From NCBI RefSeq assembly GCF_001613265.1, contig NZ_BDCA01000008.1:1-64000 (forward strand): 64,000 nucleotides of DNA, read 5' to 3'. Positions 1 to 7,735 of this stretch are shown in pieces. The position numbers and the translations under genes were made by a program. The stretch comes from Nocardia vermiculata NBRC 100427 (GTDB taxonomy: Bacteria; Actinomycetota; Actinomycetes; Mycobacteriales; Mycobacteriaceae). Numbering within the stretch: the first letter of the stretch is position 1; each line of letters starts with the position of its first letter. The notes under the pieces are model-generated. The model did no database searches and had not been told where the DNA came from. It saw only the letters and a program-made list of their open reading frames with translations.

Positions 1-342
1 GCCGGCGGGGCGCCGGTGCCGAGGCCGCTGGGCGGGTGCTGGTCCGGCCGGGTTCCGCGCCGCGGTTACGTGTCCTGCGTCGATGCGGTGATGGCGGTCG
101 CGTCGGCGGATCAGTGATACGGCGTACACGCAGAATCACGAACATTCATCCGTGCAAATGTACTTGCATTCGTAATTGTCGCCGTGAAACACACGTGCAA
201 TGCGCCGGTTGCACATTGTTGGGGATATGGCTAATGTGTCCGCATCCTGGTTACGTACATGTGATGTGGTCCGGGTGCGAGCGTGTACTGCGGGGAGGAA
301 TGCGGTAGATATCGGACAAGGGGGAACAAAGATTGGTATTCG
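1..342. other. Left-edge region: possible gene tail, then intergenic
   Basis: The first 117 bases are open in forward frame 1 up to a TGA at 115-117 and could be the last codons of a gene that starts outside the window, but I cannot assign a product. From about 120 to 340 the sequence is clearly richer in A+T than its surroundings and holds no convincing gene. It contains repeated TGCAA/TTGCA half-sites: TGCAA at 153-157 facing TTGCA at 164-168, and GTGCAA at 195-200 facing TTGCAC at 209-214. This is probably the promoter/operator region of the next gene. Confidence 0.4.
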
Positions 343-1521
343 ATGACAACGAATTCTGCATCGGTGAATTTTCGAGGATTTCGGGGTAGGGATATCGCGA
401 CCGGTGCCGGTAGGCCCGCGCTGCTGTTCAGCGCGGTCACCACCGCAATGCGGATGCGGCCGTACACGACCGTGTCGACCGCGCACGACAGCCGGACCTT
501 CGGCGATCTACTCTCCGACGTGACCGACAAGGCTGCCCGCCTGGATGCGGTGTTGCGCCGCCCTCGTTCGAGAGTGCTTGTGGCACTGGGGAATTACCCC
601 GGATATGTATCGACGATGCTGGCGTTGCTGGCACGCGGTGATATCCCGGTGCTCGCCAACCCGGCGCTACCGCTGGCGGCGATGCGCGCTCTGATCGAGG
701 AATGCGGTATCGACGCCGTCATCGCCTCCGGACAGGCCGGCGGCATCCGCCTGGACGAGCGGTCGTGGGCGCAGCGCACCGATTTCGACGGCGATCGCCC
801 CGCACTGCACCGTGATACCGAGCTGTGCCGCGTGGCCTCCGCGCCCTCACGGCGTCTGGTCTGCCTCGAGTACTCCGCCACGGCGGTGCTCAATGCGGCT
901 ACGGCATGGGTCGGTGCCAGCAAACTCCGCGAAGGCGACCGGACCCTGTGCTTCTCGGGGCTGTTCGGGCGCTTCGGATTTCATGCGGCGACCATACCGA
1001 CCCTGATTGCGGGCGCCGATCTGGTGCTGCCCGACGGGACGCATGCACCCGGGAACATCCACCGGCATCTGGTCGCGGAAACGCCGACCGTGCTGGTCGC
1101 CGAACCCGCGGTGTACCAAGCGATGGTGCAGGGGGTCCGTGAGGACCTGCCGCCCGATGTCGCCGCGGCGCTGCGCGGGCTGCGGTTGCGCTTGTCGCCG
1201 CACTCGGTCGCCACCACCGTGGCCCAGCGGGTCCGGGCCGTCTCCGGGCCGATCACCATCTGCTACGGCCTCGACGAGACCGGTCCGGTCGCCTACGGCT
1301 TCGACGCTGCCGACGGTGGTTCGGGGGTGCATCTGTTGTCCGGGGTGCGGATGTCGTCGCGCTCCACCGACGGTGAGCAGTTCGCCCAGGTGCACACCAA
1401 ATCCCAGGCGACGACCTATCTCAACGAGCCCGGTGAATTCGACCGATCCATCAGCGGCGACGGCAGCTATCTGAGCCGTAGCCTGGCAGGGCTTCCCAGC
1501 TCTGTGGTCGCTGCTTGTTGA
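343..1521 (+). CDS. Short ANL-superfamily (acyl-CoA synthetase-like) protein lacking the C-terminal domain
   Basis: A protein of about 392 residues resembling the large N-terminal domain of AMP-forming acyl-CoA synthetases and adenylation domains. The clearest signature is YGLDETG, corresponding to the YGxTE adenine-binding motif, followed by a hydrophobic stretch typical of the family. The usual family length is 500 or more. Here the protein stops just after the segment that would carry the hinge Asp, so the mobile C-terminal lid with its catalytic lysine is absent. I take ATG 343 as start because it is preceded by a GGGGAA stretch; an in-frame ATG lies at 283. The acyltransferase that follows 195 bases later is on the same strand. 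Whether this is a functional N-domain protein or a decayed enzyme cannot be told from sequence. Confidence 0.75.
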   Translation: MTTNSASVNFRGFRGRDIATGAGRPALLFSAVTTAMRMRPYTTVSTAHDSRTFGDLLSDVTDKAARLDAVLRRPRSRVLVALGNYPGYVSTMLALLARGDIPVLANPALPLAAMRALIEECGIDAVIASGQAGGIRLDERSWAQRTDFDGDRPALHRDTELCRVASAPSRRLVCLEYSATAVLNAATAWVGASKLREGDRTLCFSGLFGRFGFHAATIPTLIAGADLVLPDGTHAPGNIHRHLVAETPTVLVAEPAVYQAMVQGVREDLPPDVAAALRGLRLRLSPHSVATTVAQRVRAVSGPITICYGLDETGPVAYGFDAADGGSGVHLLSGVRMSSRSTDGEQFAQVHTKSQATTYLNEPGEFDRSISGDGSYLSRSLAGLPSSVVAAC

Positions 1522-1716
1522 ACAGAAAAGGTGCCTGTCCGCGCGAATCCTAGCTGATGGCACCGGCTTTGCCCAGCTGAGTGGCGCGAAACCTTTATGC
1601 CATGCTAAGAGTCTCGTCGTGTTCTGGTCTGTTCGTGCTCATCCGCGCTGTCCCGTGTCATCGTCGGCACCGTGTTGCCGGCTGCGGCATCCGGCGTGCT
1701 GACCGGAGAGCCGAAG

Positions 1717-3867
1717 ATGGTCACCGCAGACGGTGTGCTGAGCGGAGAAGCTGCGGGCATGGCTGTGTCCGCCGCGGCCGGACCGGACTCCACGAAGACC
1801 CGCGCCGCGCCGACTTCGCAGACCCGACCGGGGTACCGCAACGATCTCGACGGGCTGCGGGGCATTGCCATCGCCCTGGTCGTCGTGTTTCACATCTGGT
1901 TCGGCCGGGTGTCCGGCGGCGTCGACGTCTTTCTGGTGCTGTCCGGATTCTTCTTCACCGGGCTGCTGGTGCGGCGTGGCGAAAAGGGTGCGGTCGGTAT
2001 CGGATTCACCGTGCGCCGCACCCTGCGGCGGCTGCTCCCGGCCATGGTGGTGGTGCTGGCGGCCGTCGTCGGCGCGACCGCATACTTCCGTCCCTACACA
2101 CAGTGGGACGATGTCGCCGCGCAGGCCATGGCCTCGCTGCTGTACTACCAGAATTGGCAACTGGCGACGAGCTGGTCGGACTATCTGGCCGCCGACCCCT
2201 CGGTGAGCCCACTACAGCATCTGTGGTCGATGGCGGTCCAAGGCCAGTACTACCTGCTGTCTCTGCTCGTCGTGGCGGCGGTCGCGGCGATCCTGCGGCG
2301 CACCGGCCACAGCGCGCGATTGCGCCCGGTGCTGGGTGCACTGGTCGTGCCGGCCGCGGTGGCTTCACTGCTGTACGCGACCCACGGGGCGGCGACCCAG
2401 CAGGGCTGGAACTATTACGACAGCGGTGCCCGCCTGTGGGAGCTGCTCGCCGGTGCCGCACTGGCGCTGGTCGGCCCCGCCCTGACGCTGCCCCGGTGGC
2501 TGCGTGGGGTGACCGCGCTACTCGGCGTGGCCGGCGTGGTGGCCTGTGGCTGGTTGATCGTCAACGGTGCGAACGTCTATCCGGGACCGGCGGCGCTGCT
2601 GCCGGTGCTCGCCGCCGTCGCGGTGATCATCTCCTGCAACAACGTCGCCGCCGACGAGATGCCCTGGCCCAACCGGCTGCTGGCCTCGCGGACCGCGCAG
2701 TGGCTGGGCAATGTCGCCTATCCGCTGTACCTGTGGCACTGGCCGCTGCTCATCTTCTACCTCGCCGAAACCGGACGGCCCCATGCGGGATTGCGGGCCG
2801 GCGTCGCCGTCGTGGGGGTCTCGCTCGCGCTCGCCTGGGCCACCCACCGCCTGGTGGAGCAGCCGCTGCGCCTGGGGGCACGTAGCGCGGCGGAATTCGG
2901 CTCGTCGGTGGCCTATCGGCGCACCGCCGGGGTGGCGGTCGTACTGGTCGCGGTCGCGCTGGTCGCGACCACGACGACATGGCAGTTCGGGGTGGCCGAA
3001 CGGCAGCCCGCCCCCGCGGAACACGGACTCGACCCCGTGCTCTACCCGGGGGCGGAGGCGCTGGCCGCGGGCGCGGCGACGCCGGCAGCACCGATGCGGC
3101 CCACCGTATTACAGGCGCCGGGCGAGCTACCGCCCCCGACCCGGGACGGCTGTATCGCGGATTGGAACACTCGCGACGTGGTCACCTGCACCTACGGTGA
3201 CGCCACGGCGACCCGGACCATCGCCGTGGTCGGCAGCTCACACGCCGAGCACTGGCTTCCGGCCTTCCAGGACCTCGCTGCGCAGCATTCGTTCCGGATC
3301 CAGGTATATCTGAAGATGGGGTGTCCGCTGACCCTGTCACTCGATGCCCCCTATATGGGGCAGAACAACCCGGACTGCCGCGACTGGTCACAGGCTGCCA
3401 TCGATCGGGTCGCCGCCGACCGCCCCGATTGGGTGTTCACGACGGGGACGCGGCCCGCACCGGAGGGCGGCGGCGACGAAACACCGCCGCAGTATCTGGA
3501 CGTGTGGTCGGCCCTGGCCGAGCGGGGCCTCAACGTGATCGCCGTCCGCGACACCCCCTGGTTGAGCCGGGCCGGTGTCGCCTATGATGCCGCCGACTGC
3601 CTTGCCGGTGGGGGCACCGCGGTCGGATGCGGGATGCTGCGAGCCGATGCGCTCGATCCGGTGAACCCCGCGCTCGAACCCGCCTCGCGCTATCCCAACA
3701 TCTTCCCGATCGATCTCACCGACGCCTTCTGCGATGCGACGGTCTGTCCGGTCGTGGTCGGAAACATCCTCGTGTATCACGACTCCCATCACTTGACCTC
3801 CAGCTATTCACATTCGCTGGCGGGTGCTCTGGGACGAGCGCTGCAACCCGTGCTTCACTGGTGGTAG
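1717..3867 (+). CDS. OafA/YrhL-type membrane acyltransferase with C-terminal SGNH domain
   Basis: A polytopic acyltransferase-3 protein that probably moves an acyl (for example O-acetyl) group onto a cell-surface glycan or lipid. The N-terminal half opens with the family signature NDLDGLRGIAIALVVVFHI and has about ten membrane helices. The C-terminal third is an extracytoplasmic SGNH/GDSL-like domain: GSSHAEHW carries the nucleophile Ser and DSHHLT the catalytic Asp-His pair. I prefer ATG 1717, which has GGAGAG a few bases upstream; GTG 1672 and ATG 1759 are also in frame. This two-domain architecture is the usual one in OafA relatives. The acceptor is unknown. Confidence 0.85.
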   Translation: MVTADGVLSGEAAGMAVSAAAGPDSTKTRAAPTSQTRPGYRNDLDGLRGIAIALVVVFHIWFGRVSGGVDVFLVLSGFFFTGLLVRRGEKGAVGIGFTVRRTLRRLLPAMVVVLAAVVGATAYFRPYTQWDDVAAQAMASLLYYQNWQLATSWSDYLAADPSVSPLQHLWSMAVQGQYYLLSLLVVAAVAAILRRTGHSARLRPVLGALVVPAAVASLLYATHGAATQQGWNYYDSGARLWELLAGAALALVGPALTLPRWLRGVTALLGVAGVVACGWLIVNGANVYPGPAALLPVLAAVAVIISCNNVAADEMPWPNRLLASRTAQWLGNVAYPLYLWHWPLLIFYLAETGRPHAGLRAGVAVVGVSLALAWATHRLVEQPLRLGARSAAEFGSSVAYRRTAGVAVVLVAVALVATTTTWQFGVAERQPAPAEHGLDPVLYPGAEALAAGAATPAAPMRPTVLQAPGELPPPTRDGCIADWNTRDVVTCTYGDATATRTIAVVGSSHAEHWLPAFQDLAAQHSFRIQVYLKMGCPLTLSLDAPYMGQNNPDCRDWSQAAIDRVAADRPDWVFTTGTRPAPEGGGDETPPQYLDVWSALAERGLNVIAVRDTPWLSRAGVAYDAADCLAGGGTAVGCGMLRADALDPVNPALEPASRYPNIFPIDLTDAFCDATVCPVVVGNILVYHDSHHLTSSYSHSLAGALGRALQPVLHWW

Positions 3868-3957
3868 CGCCGCACCTCATGTAACGCAGCACCATCGCGG
3901 CTCGAATATCGGTACGTTTGTAACGAGTGGCTCGAGCTGGGGAGGTGCCCGCGCGTC

Positions 3958-4896
3958 ATGGGGGTTGTACAGAGTTTCACGCGGCGTTGGGCGATGGCCA
4001 TGGCTGTGGTCCTGGCCGTCGCCGCCGGACTGATCGGGTTCGGCGCGGTGGATCCGGCCACGCCTACCGGCACCGCCGTGCCGATGGCTCCGATTCCGGG
4101 AGTAATCGCCGCGGCGGGCACACCGCTCCGGATCGCCTACGGCAGCGAGCCCGACACCGTCGGCGACCTGTATCTGCCGTCGCCGGGCCTGGTCTCCGGG
4201 TCGTCGGAACGGTACCCGGTCGTGGTGCTGATCCACGGTGGCGGCTGGTCGCAATACCGAAATCTCGGCCAATTCGAGCCGCAGGCCCGGCAATTGGCCG
4301 CCGCCGGTGTGGCGGTCTGGAATATCGAGTACCGCCGGCTCGGCGGTGCCGGAGGTTGGCCGGTGACCTTGACCGATGTCGCCGATGCCGTCCGCGCGCT
4401 GCCGACGGTCGTGCAACAGCGTGCCGGGGGCAGGCTGGACCTCGGGCGGATCCACATCGCCGGCCACTCCGCGGGCGGGCAACTCGCGGCGTGGGTCGGA
4501 GGCCGGGCCGCCGCCGGTCACGGACTGCCGCATATTCGTGGGCTGGTTCTGATGTCGGCGGTGCTGGACCTGCGTTACGCGGTCAACCACGGGCAGGACG
4601 GTTTCGCGCGCAGGCTGCTCGGTGGCCGCCCGGACGAGGTTCCCGATCGATACCAGTTCGCCTCGCCGATCGCGAATCTGCCCGCCGGAACGCACATCAC
4701 CGCACTGCACGGCGGAGCAGATCCGGTGGTACCGGTCGGTCAGAGCAGCGCCTATGTCGAGGCGGCACGCGCAGCGGGGAACGCAGCCGAATTGCACGTC
4801 CTGCCCGGTGTCGGGCACGCGGAATTCACCGATGCCGGTTCACCGGCGTGGGCGGCGGCGCTCGCGGCAATCCTCGCTCAGGTCACGCTGGGGTAG
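3958..4896 (+). CDS. Secreted or membrane-anchored alpha/beta hydrolase (esterase/lipase family)
   Basis: A 312-residue protein with an N-terminal signal/anchor (hydrophobic residues about 12-30) followed by a hormone-sensitive-lipase-like alpha/beta hydrolase. The oxyanion motif HGGGWS, nucleophile elbow GHSAGG, acid in HGGADPV and base in GVGHAEF are all present, so it should be catalytically competent. The substrate is unknown; carboxylesters are likely. Its 3' end overlaps the tail of the convergent gene by 14 bases. Confidence 0.8.
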   Translation: MGVVQSFTRRWAMAMAVVLAVAAGLIGFGAVDPATPTGTAVPMAPIPGVIAAAGTPLRIAYGSEPDTVGDLYLPSPGLVSGSSERYPVVVLIHGGGWSQYRNLGQFEPQARQLAAAGVAVWNIEYRRLGGAGGWPVTLTDVADAVRALPTVVQQRAGGRLDLGRIHIAGHSAGGQLAAWVGGRAAAGHGLPHIRGLVLMSAVLDLRYAVNHGQDGFARRLLGGRPDEVPDRYQFASPIANLPAGTHITALHGGADPVVPVGQSSAYVEAARAAGNAAELHVLPGVGHAEFTDAGSPAWAAALAAILAQVTLG

Positions 4897-5578
4897 TGGG
4901 GTCCGCGGCAGCGGCGCCGGGGGAGCCGGCGGTGTGGCTGTCGCCGTCCGGGTGCTCGGTCGGCGCGTCGTCGCGCGGTTCGGTGGACAGGGTGCCGGTG
5001 CCCGCGTTGGCGAGGGAGTCGAGTTCGGCGCGCAACCCGGCGACCTCGCCGGCCAGTTCGTCGCGCAGTTGTTCGCGTTCGGCGAGGCTCTCGCGCAACG
5101 AGTCGATCGTCTCGTTCATGAACGCGAGGCGGCGGTCGGCGCCCTCGAGATGCCATTCCAGGACCGACCGGCGATCGACATCGGTGCTGGACCGGCGCAC
5201 CCACTCCACCAGGTAGTCGAGCCACTTCGGCTGCTTCGGCATGGGGGTGTCGTCGTCCCAGCCGCGGCGCAGAGCCGGCTTGGTGGACAGGACGTGTTCG
5301 TGGTCGCGACCGTCGACCGGGGCGATCAGCTGCACCGAACTCAATTTGCCGGCACTGGTCACCACGGCCTTGACCCGATAGCGCCCGGCCAGATGCATTC
5401 TGAGCTCCGCGGTACCGCGGCCGTCGGCGTCCATGGCGCCCAGCCACGGCCCCTCCGCAGCGCTCAGGATTGCTTCGAGGATGCCGATCTGGCCGACGCC
5501 GCGACGCAACCGGGTCGCGTGCTTGCGCAGCTCATCGGGGGTGGCGGTCATCTGATCCCAGTGCATACCCACGAACAT
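4883..5578 (-). CDS. Hypothetical protein with coiled-coil segment
   Basis: A 231-residue soluble protein that I do not recognise. The first 130 residues look globular. A predicted coiled coil follows (about 150-190: ESLAEREQLRDELAGEVAG), then a low-complexity acidic/Pro-Ala tail. Alternative starts lie at Met5 and Met10. It is convergent with the upstream hydrolase, with overlapping stop regions. No signal peptide or membrane helix is seen. Confidence 0.6.
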   Translation of the reverse strand: MFVGMHWDQMTATPDELRKHATRLRRGVGQIGILEAILSAAEGPWLGAMDADGRGTAELRMHLAGRYRVKAVVTSAGKLSSVQLIAPVDGRDHEHVLSTKPALRRGWDDDTPMPKQPKWLDYLVEWVRRSSTDVDRRSVLEWHLEGADRRLAFMNETIDSLRESLAEREQLRDELAGEVAGLRAELDSLANAGTGTLSTEPRDDAPTEHPDGDSHTAGSPGAAAADPTTPA

Positions 5579-5666
5579 AGTGGGCCGGGCTCGCGGGGTT
5601 CCCCACCTCCGGGGAAGTGGGGAACCGTTCGAACCGCCGTGCGGATGTCCGGAAACTACTCCGAAA

Positions 5667-5891
5667 CTACTCTGAGGGTGCGGTGGCCTGCGCGCTTCCG
5701 CTGACCAGCGACTGGATCAGATCGGTGAGGGCGGTCGTGGAGGAACCGGTGCCGGAGGGATCGGGCTCACCGGGGGCCACCACCGGGGTCGCGGAGGCGG
5801 ATGTATCCGCTGCCGCGGCAACACCCGCACCACTGCACAGGACGGCCGCGGTAGCGGCACCGATCAGGGTGAGGGTTCCGATTTTGCTCAT
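5667..5891 (-). CDS. Small secreted protein
   Basis: A 74-residue protein with a clear Sec signal peptide: MSKIG, a hydrophobic core, then cleavage near AAAA-DTS. The mature part is about 45 residues, rich in Ser, Thr, Pro and Ala. On the minus strand an AGGAAAA stretch upstream of the ATG can act as ribosome binding site. Function unknown; similar small exported proteins are frequent in nocardiae. Confidence 0.6.
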   Translation of the reverse strand: MSKIGTLTLIGAATAAVLCSGAGVAAAADTSASATPVVAPGEPDPSGTGSSTTALTDLIQSLVSGSAQATAPSE

Positions 5892-6085
5892 TCGGATATT
5901 TTCCTATCGCATGATGTGAAATGTGGATGCGGCTGCCGCATGGACCAATTCACTACACCCGTCCCGGGAGCGACAGCCCCGAGTATCCGGGGCACGGCCG
6001 CGCCGTCGCCGGCCACCGCCGCGTCGCGCCTCGCTGTGGGCGTCGAATCCGGGTGGATCGCTACGATCGGGCTACCATCGAACGC

Positions 6086-6970
6086 ATGAGCAACGAGCCG
6101 GGTATCGCCGACGCGCCGATCGTCGTCGCCGCGGACGGATCGTCGTCATCGCTGGCAGCCGTCGCCTGGGCCGCGCGGGATGCGGCGCTGTTCGGATGCC
6201 CGCTGCAGATCGTCCATTCGATCGCGATCCCGGCCGGGTTCGGTCCCGGGCTGGCGGCCGGAACCGCACAGCCGGACTGGCTACGCACCGACGGCGAGGA
6301 AATCCTGACGCGAGCGAGTGCGGTGGCCCGCGACGCCGGCGGGCCGGACCTCGAGATAGACGCCGAGCTCGGCCTGGAATTGATCATCGGTGACCTGCTG
6401 GTGCGGTCGCGCAGCGCGCGGCGGCTGGTGGCGGGTAGTCGCGGGCGCGGTGCGGTGCAGCGCGGGCTGCTGGGCTCGGTGGCCTCGGCTCTGGTGCATC
6501 ATGCGGAGTGCCCCGTGGTGATCGTCAAGGCGGACTCCGCGACCGATGCGGCTCGGGCGGATCGTCCGGTCCTGCTCGGTGCGGACCGTTCGGCGCACAG
6601 TGAACCCGCGGTCGAGGCCGCTTTCGCCGAGGCGAATCGGCGCCGGGTGGAACTGGTGGCTCTGCACTCGTGGAGCGACACGACCAGCCTGGACATCTCG
6701 ATGTTCGGCTGGGACACCATCGTCAAGGCCGAACACGGCATGCTCGCCGAACAGCTGATGCCGTGGCGGCAACGCTACCCGGAGGTCACGGTCACGCTGC
6801 AGGTCGTGCGGGACAACCCGGCGAAATCGCTACTGGAACACTCCGATTCGGCGCAACTGGTGGTCGTCGGCCACCGGGGCCGCGGTGGTTTCGCCGGCAT
6901 GCTGCTCGGTTCGACCAGTGGGTCGCTGCTGCATTCCGTCGAATGTCCGATCATGGTGGTGCGCCGCTGA
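6086..6970 (+). CDS. Tandem universal stress protein
   Basis: A cytoplasmic protein of 294 residues with two UspA domains (about 8-145 and 152-293). Each domain ends with the nucleotide-binding pattern of ATP-binding USPs: GSRGRGAVQRGLLGS with SALVHHAECPVVIVK in the first, GHRGRGGFAGMLLGS with LLHSVECPIMVVRR in the second. Two-domain USPs of this length are typical of mycobacteria and nocardiae, where many respond to hypoxia or stationary phase. ATG 6086 is chosen because the upstream in-frame codons do not read as USP. It is followed 37 bases later by the small Cys-rich gene, perhaps in one transcript. Confidence 0.9.
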   Translation: MSNEPGIADAPIVVAADGSSSSLAAVAWAARDAALFGCPLQIVHSIAIPAGFGPGLAAGTAQPDWLRTDGEEILTRASAVARDAGGPDLEIDAELGLELIIGDLLVRSRSARRLVAGSRGRGAVQRGLLGSVASALVHHAECPVVIVKADSATDAARADRPVLLGADRSAHSEPAVEAAFAEANRRRVELVALHSWSDTTSLDISMFGWDTIVKAEHGMLAEQLMPWRQRYPEVTVTLQVVRDNPAKSLLEHSDSAQLVVVGHRGRGGFAGMLLGSTSGSLLHSVECPIMVVRR

Positions 6971-7007
6971 CCGGCGGACCACCACCCGTTACGAGGAGAA
7001 ACAACTC

Positions 7008-7148
7008 ATGTGTGTCCCGACCCCTTGCTCCACCTGCGGTAAGACCACCTGGTCGGGCTGCGGTGCCCATATCGACGAGGTCCGTGCCGCGGTTCCGGCC
7101 GACCAGTGGTGCGCGGGCCATCCGGAGGCCACACCGAGCGCGCACTGA
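7008..7148 (+). CDS. 46-residue Cys-rich small protein
   Basis: ATG 7008 is preceded by ACGAGGAGAAACAACTC, a strong ribosome binding site. The product contains CSTCGKTTWSGCGAH and a later WCAGH, i.e. several Cys and His residues able to bind a metal, probably zinc. Proteins with this CGKTTWxGCGxH signature recur as short hypothetical proteins in actinobacteria. It probably shares a transcript with the stress protein upstream. The role is unknown. Confidence 0.7.
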   Translation: MCVPTPCSTCGKTTWSGCGAHIDEVRAAVPADQWCAGHPEATPSAH

Positions 7149-7735
7149 ACACATCGCGTGCTGTCCTGCGCCGAGATCAGGCCCGGCGCGCGCTGAGGGC
7201 TTGTCGAGGGCTACCGCACCCGGTTGACCGGGCGCACTCCTGCCGAGGGTTTCTCACCGGGTTGCCCCGGCATGTCGATGCCGCAAGGGGATTCGGGTGC
7301 TCTGGCAAACCGTCGGCGTGCGCCGGCGAGTGCAGTAGCTCGTGCCAAGGCAGTGATGCGGTCTGCCGGGCTGTCATAGCTGTCTCGTACAAGTGACCAG
7401 TACGGCCGAGGTGGGCCAGGTGTGTCGTGGAGCGTGCGAAACGCCTGGCGTACAAGTGGTTTCGGTGGGAGCACCGCCATTCGGGCGAGATGTTCGGCGT
7501 CGGCCGCCGCCACTCGATAAGTGATGTAGTTCACATTTTGGTCGAGATTCCGACTTTTCCGGTGAAAACGCTTTCCAACAGCTTTGCGTTGTCTTTACTA
7601 TTGGTAGCGTTGTGCCGCCGCGCCTGGTGAGTCCGGTTTCAGCGTGGCCGCAACGGTTTCGCGCTCTCTGCTTTCGATGCCAGCACATGTTCCACCGATG
7701 AACCGACCTCCCTCCGGGGTCGGCGAAGGAGAAAT
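7149..7735. other. Long intergenic region upstream of the first SulP fusion
   Basis: This 587-base stretch holds no convincing gene. A 107-codon reverse-strand frame (7211-7534, GTG start) has no good ribosome binding site and an unremarkable composition. The right part, about 7520-7610, is AT-rich and contains the promoter box that recurs upstream of the second fusion gene. The leader from that box to the start codon is about 130 bases. Confidence 0.5.
7571..7602 (+). promoter_or_regulatory. Promoter box of SulP-carbonic anhydrase gene 1 (shared with gene 2)
   Basis: This 32-base segment matches 10043-10074 upstream of the paralogous gene at 25 of 32 positions without gaps. The identical core is GTCTTTACTATT, holding a -10-like TACTAT at 7596-7601, and CTTTGC lies just upstream. 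The flanking DNA is less alike, so it probably marks a conserved promoter or regulator site. Confidence 0.6.

Noticed and set aside
7211..7534. 107-codon reverse-strand frame from GTG
   Set aside because: No good ribosome binding site, no recognisable motif, and it lies in the leader region of the SulP gene.
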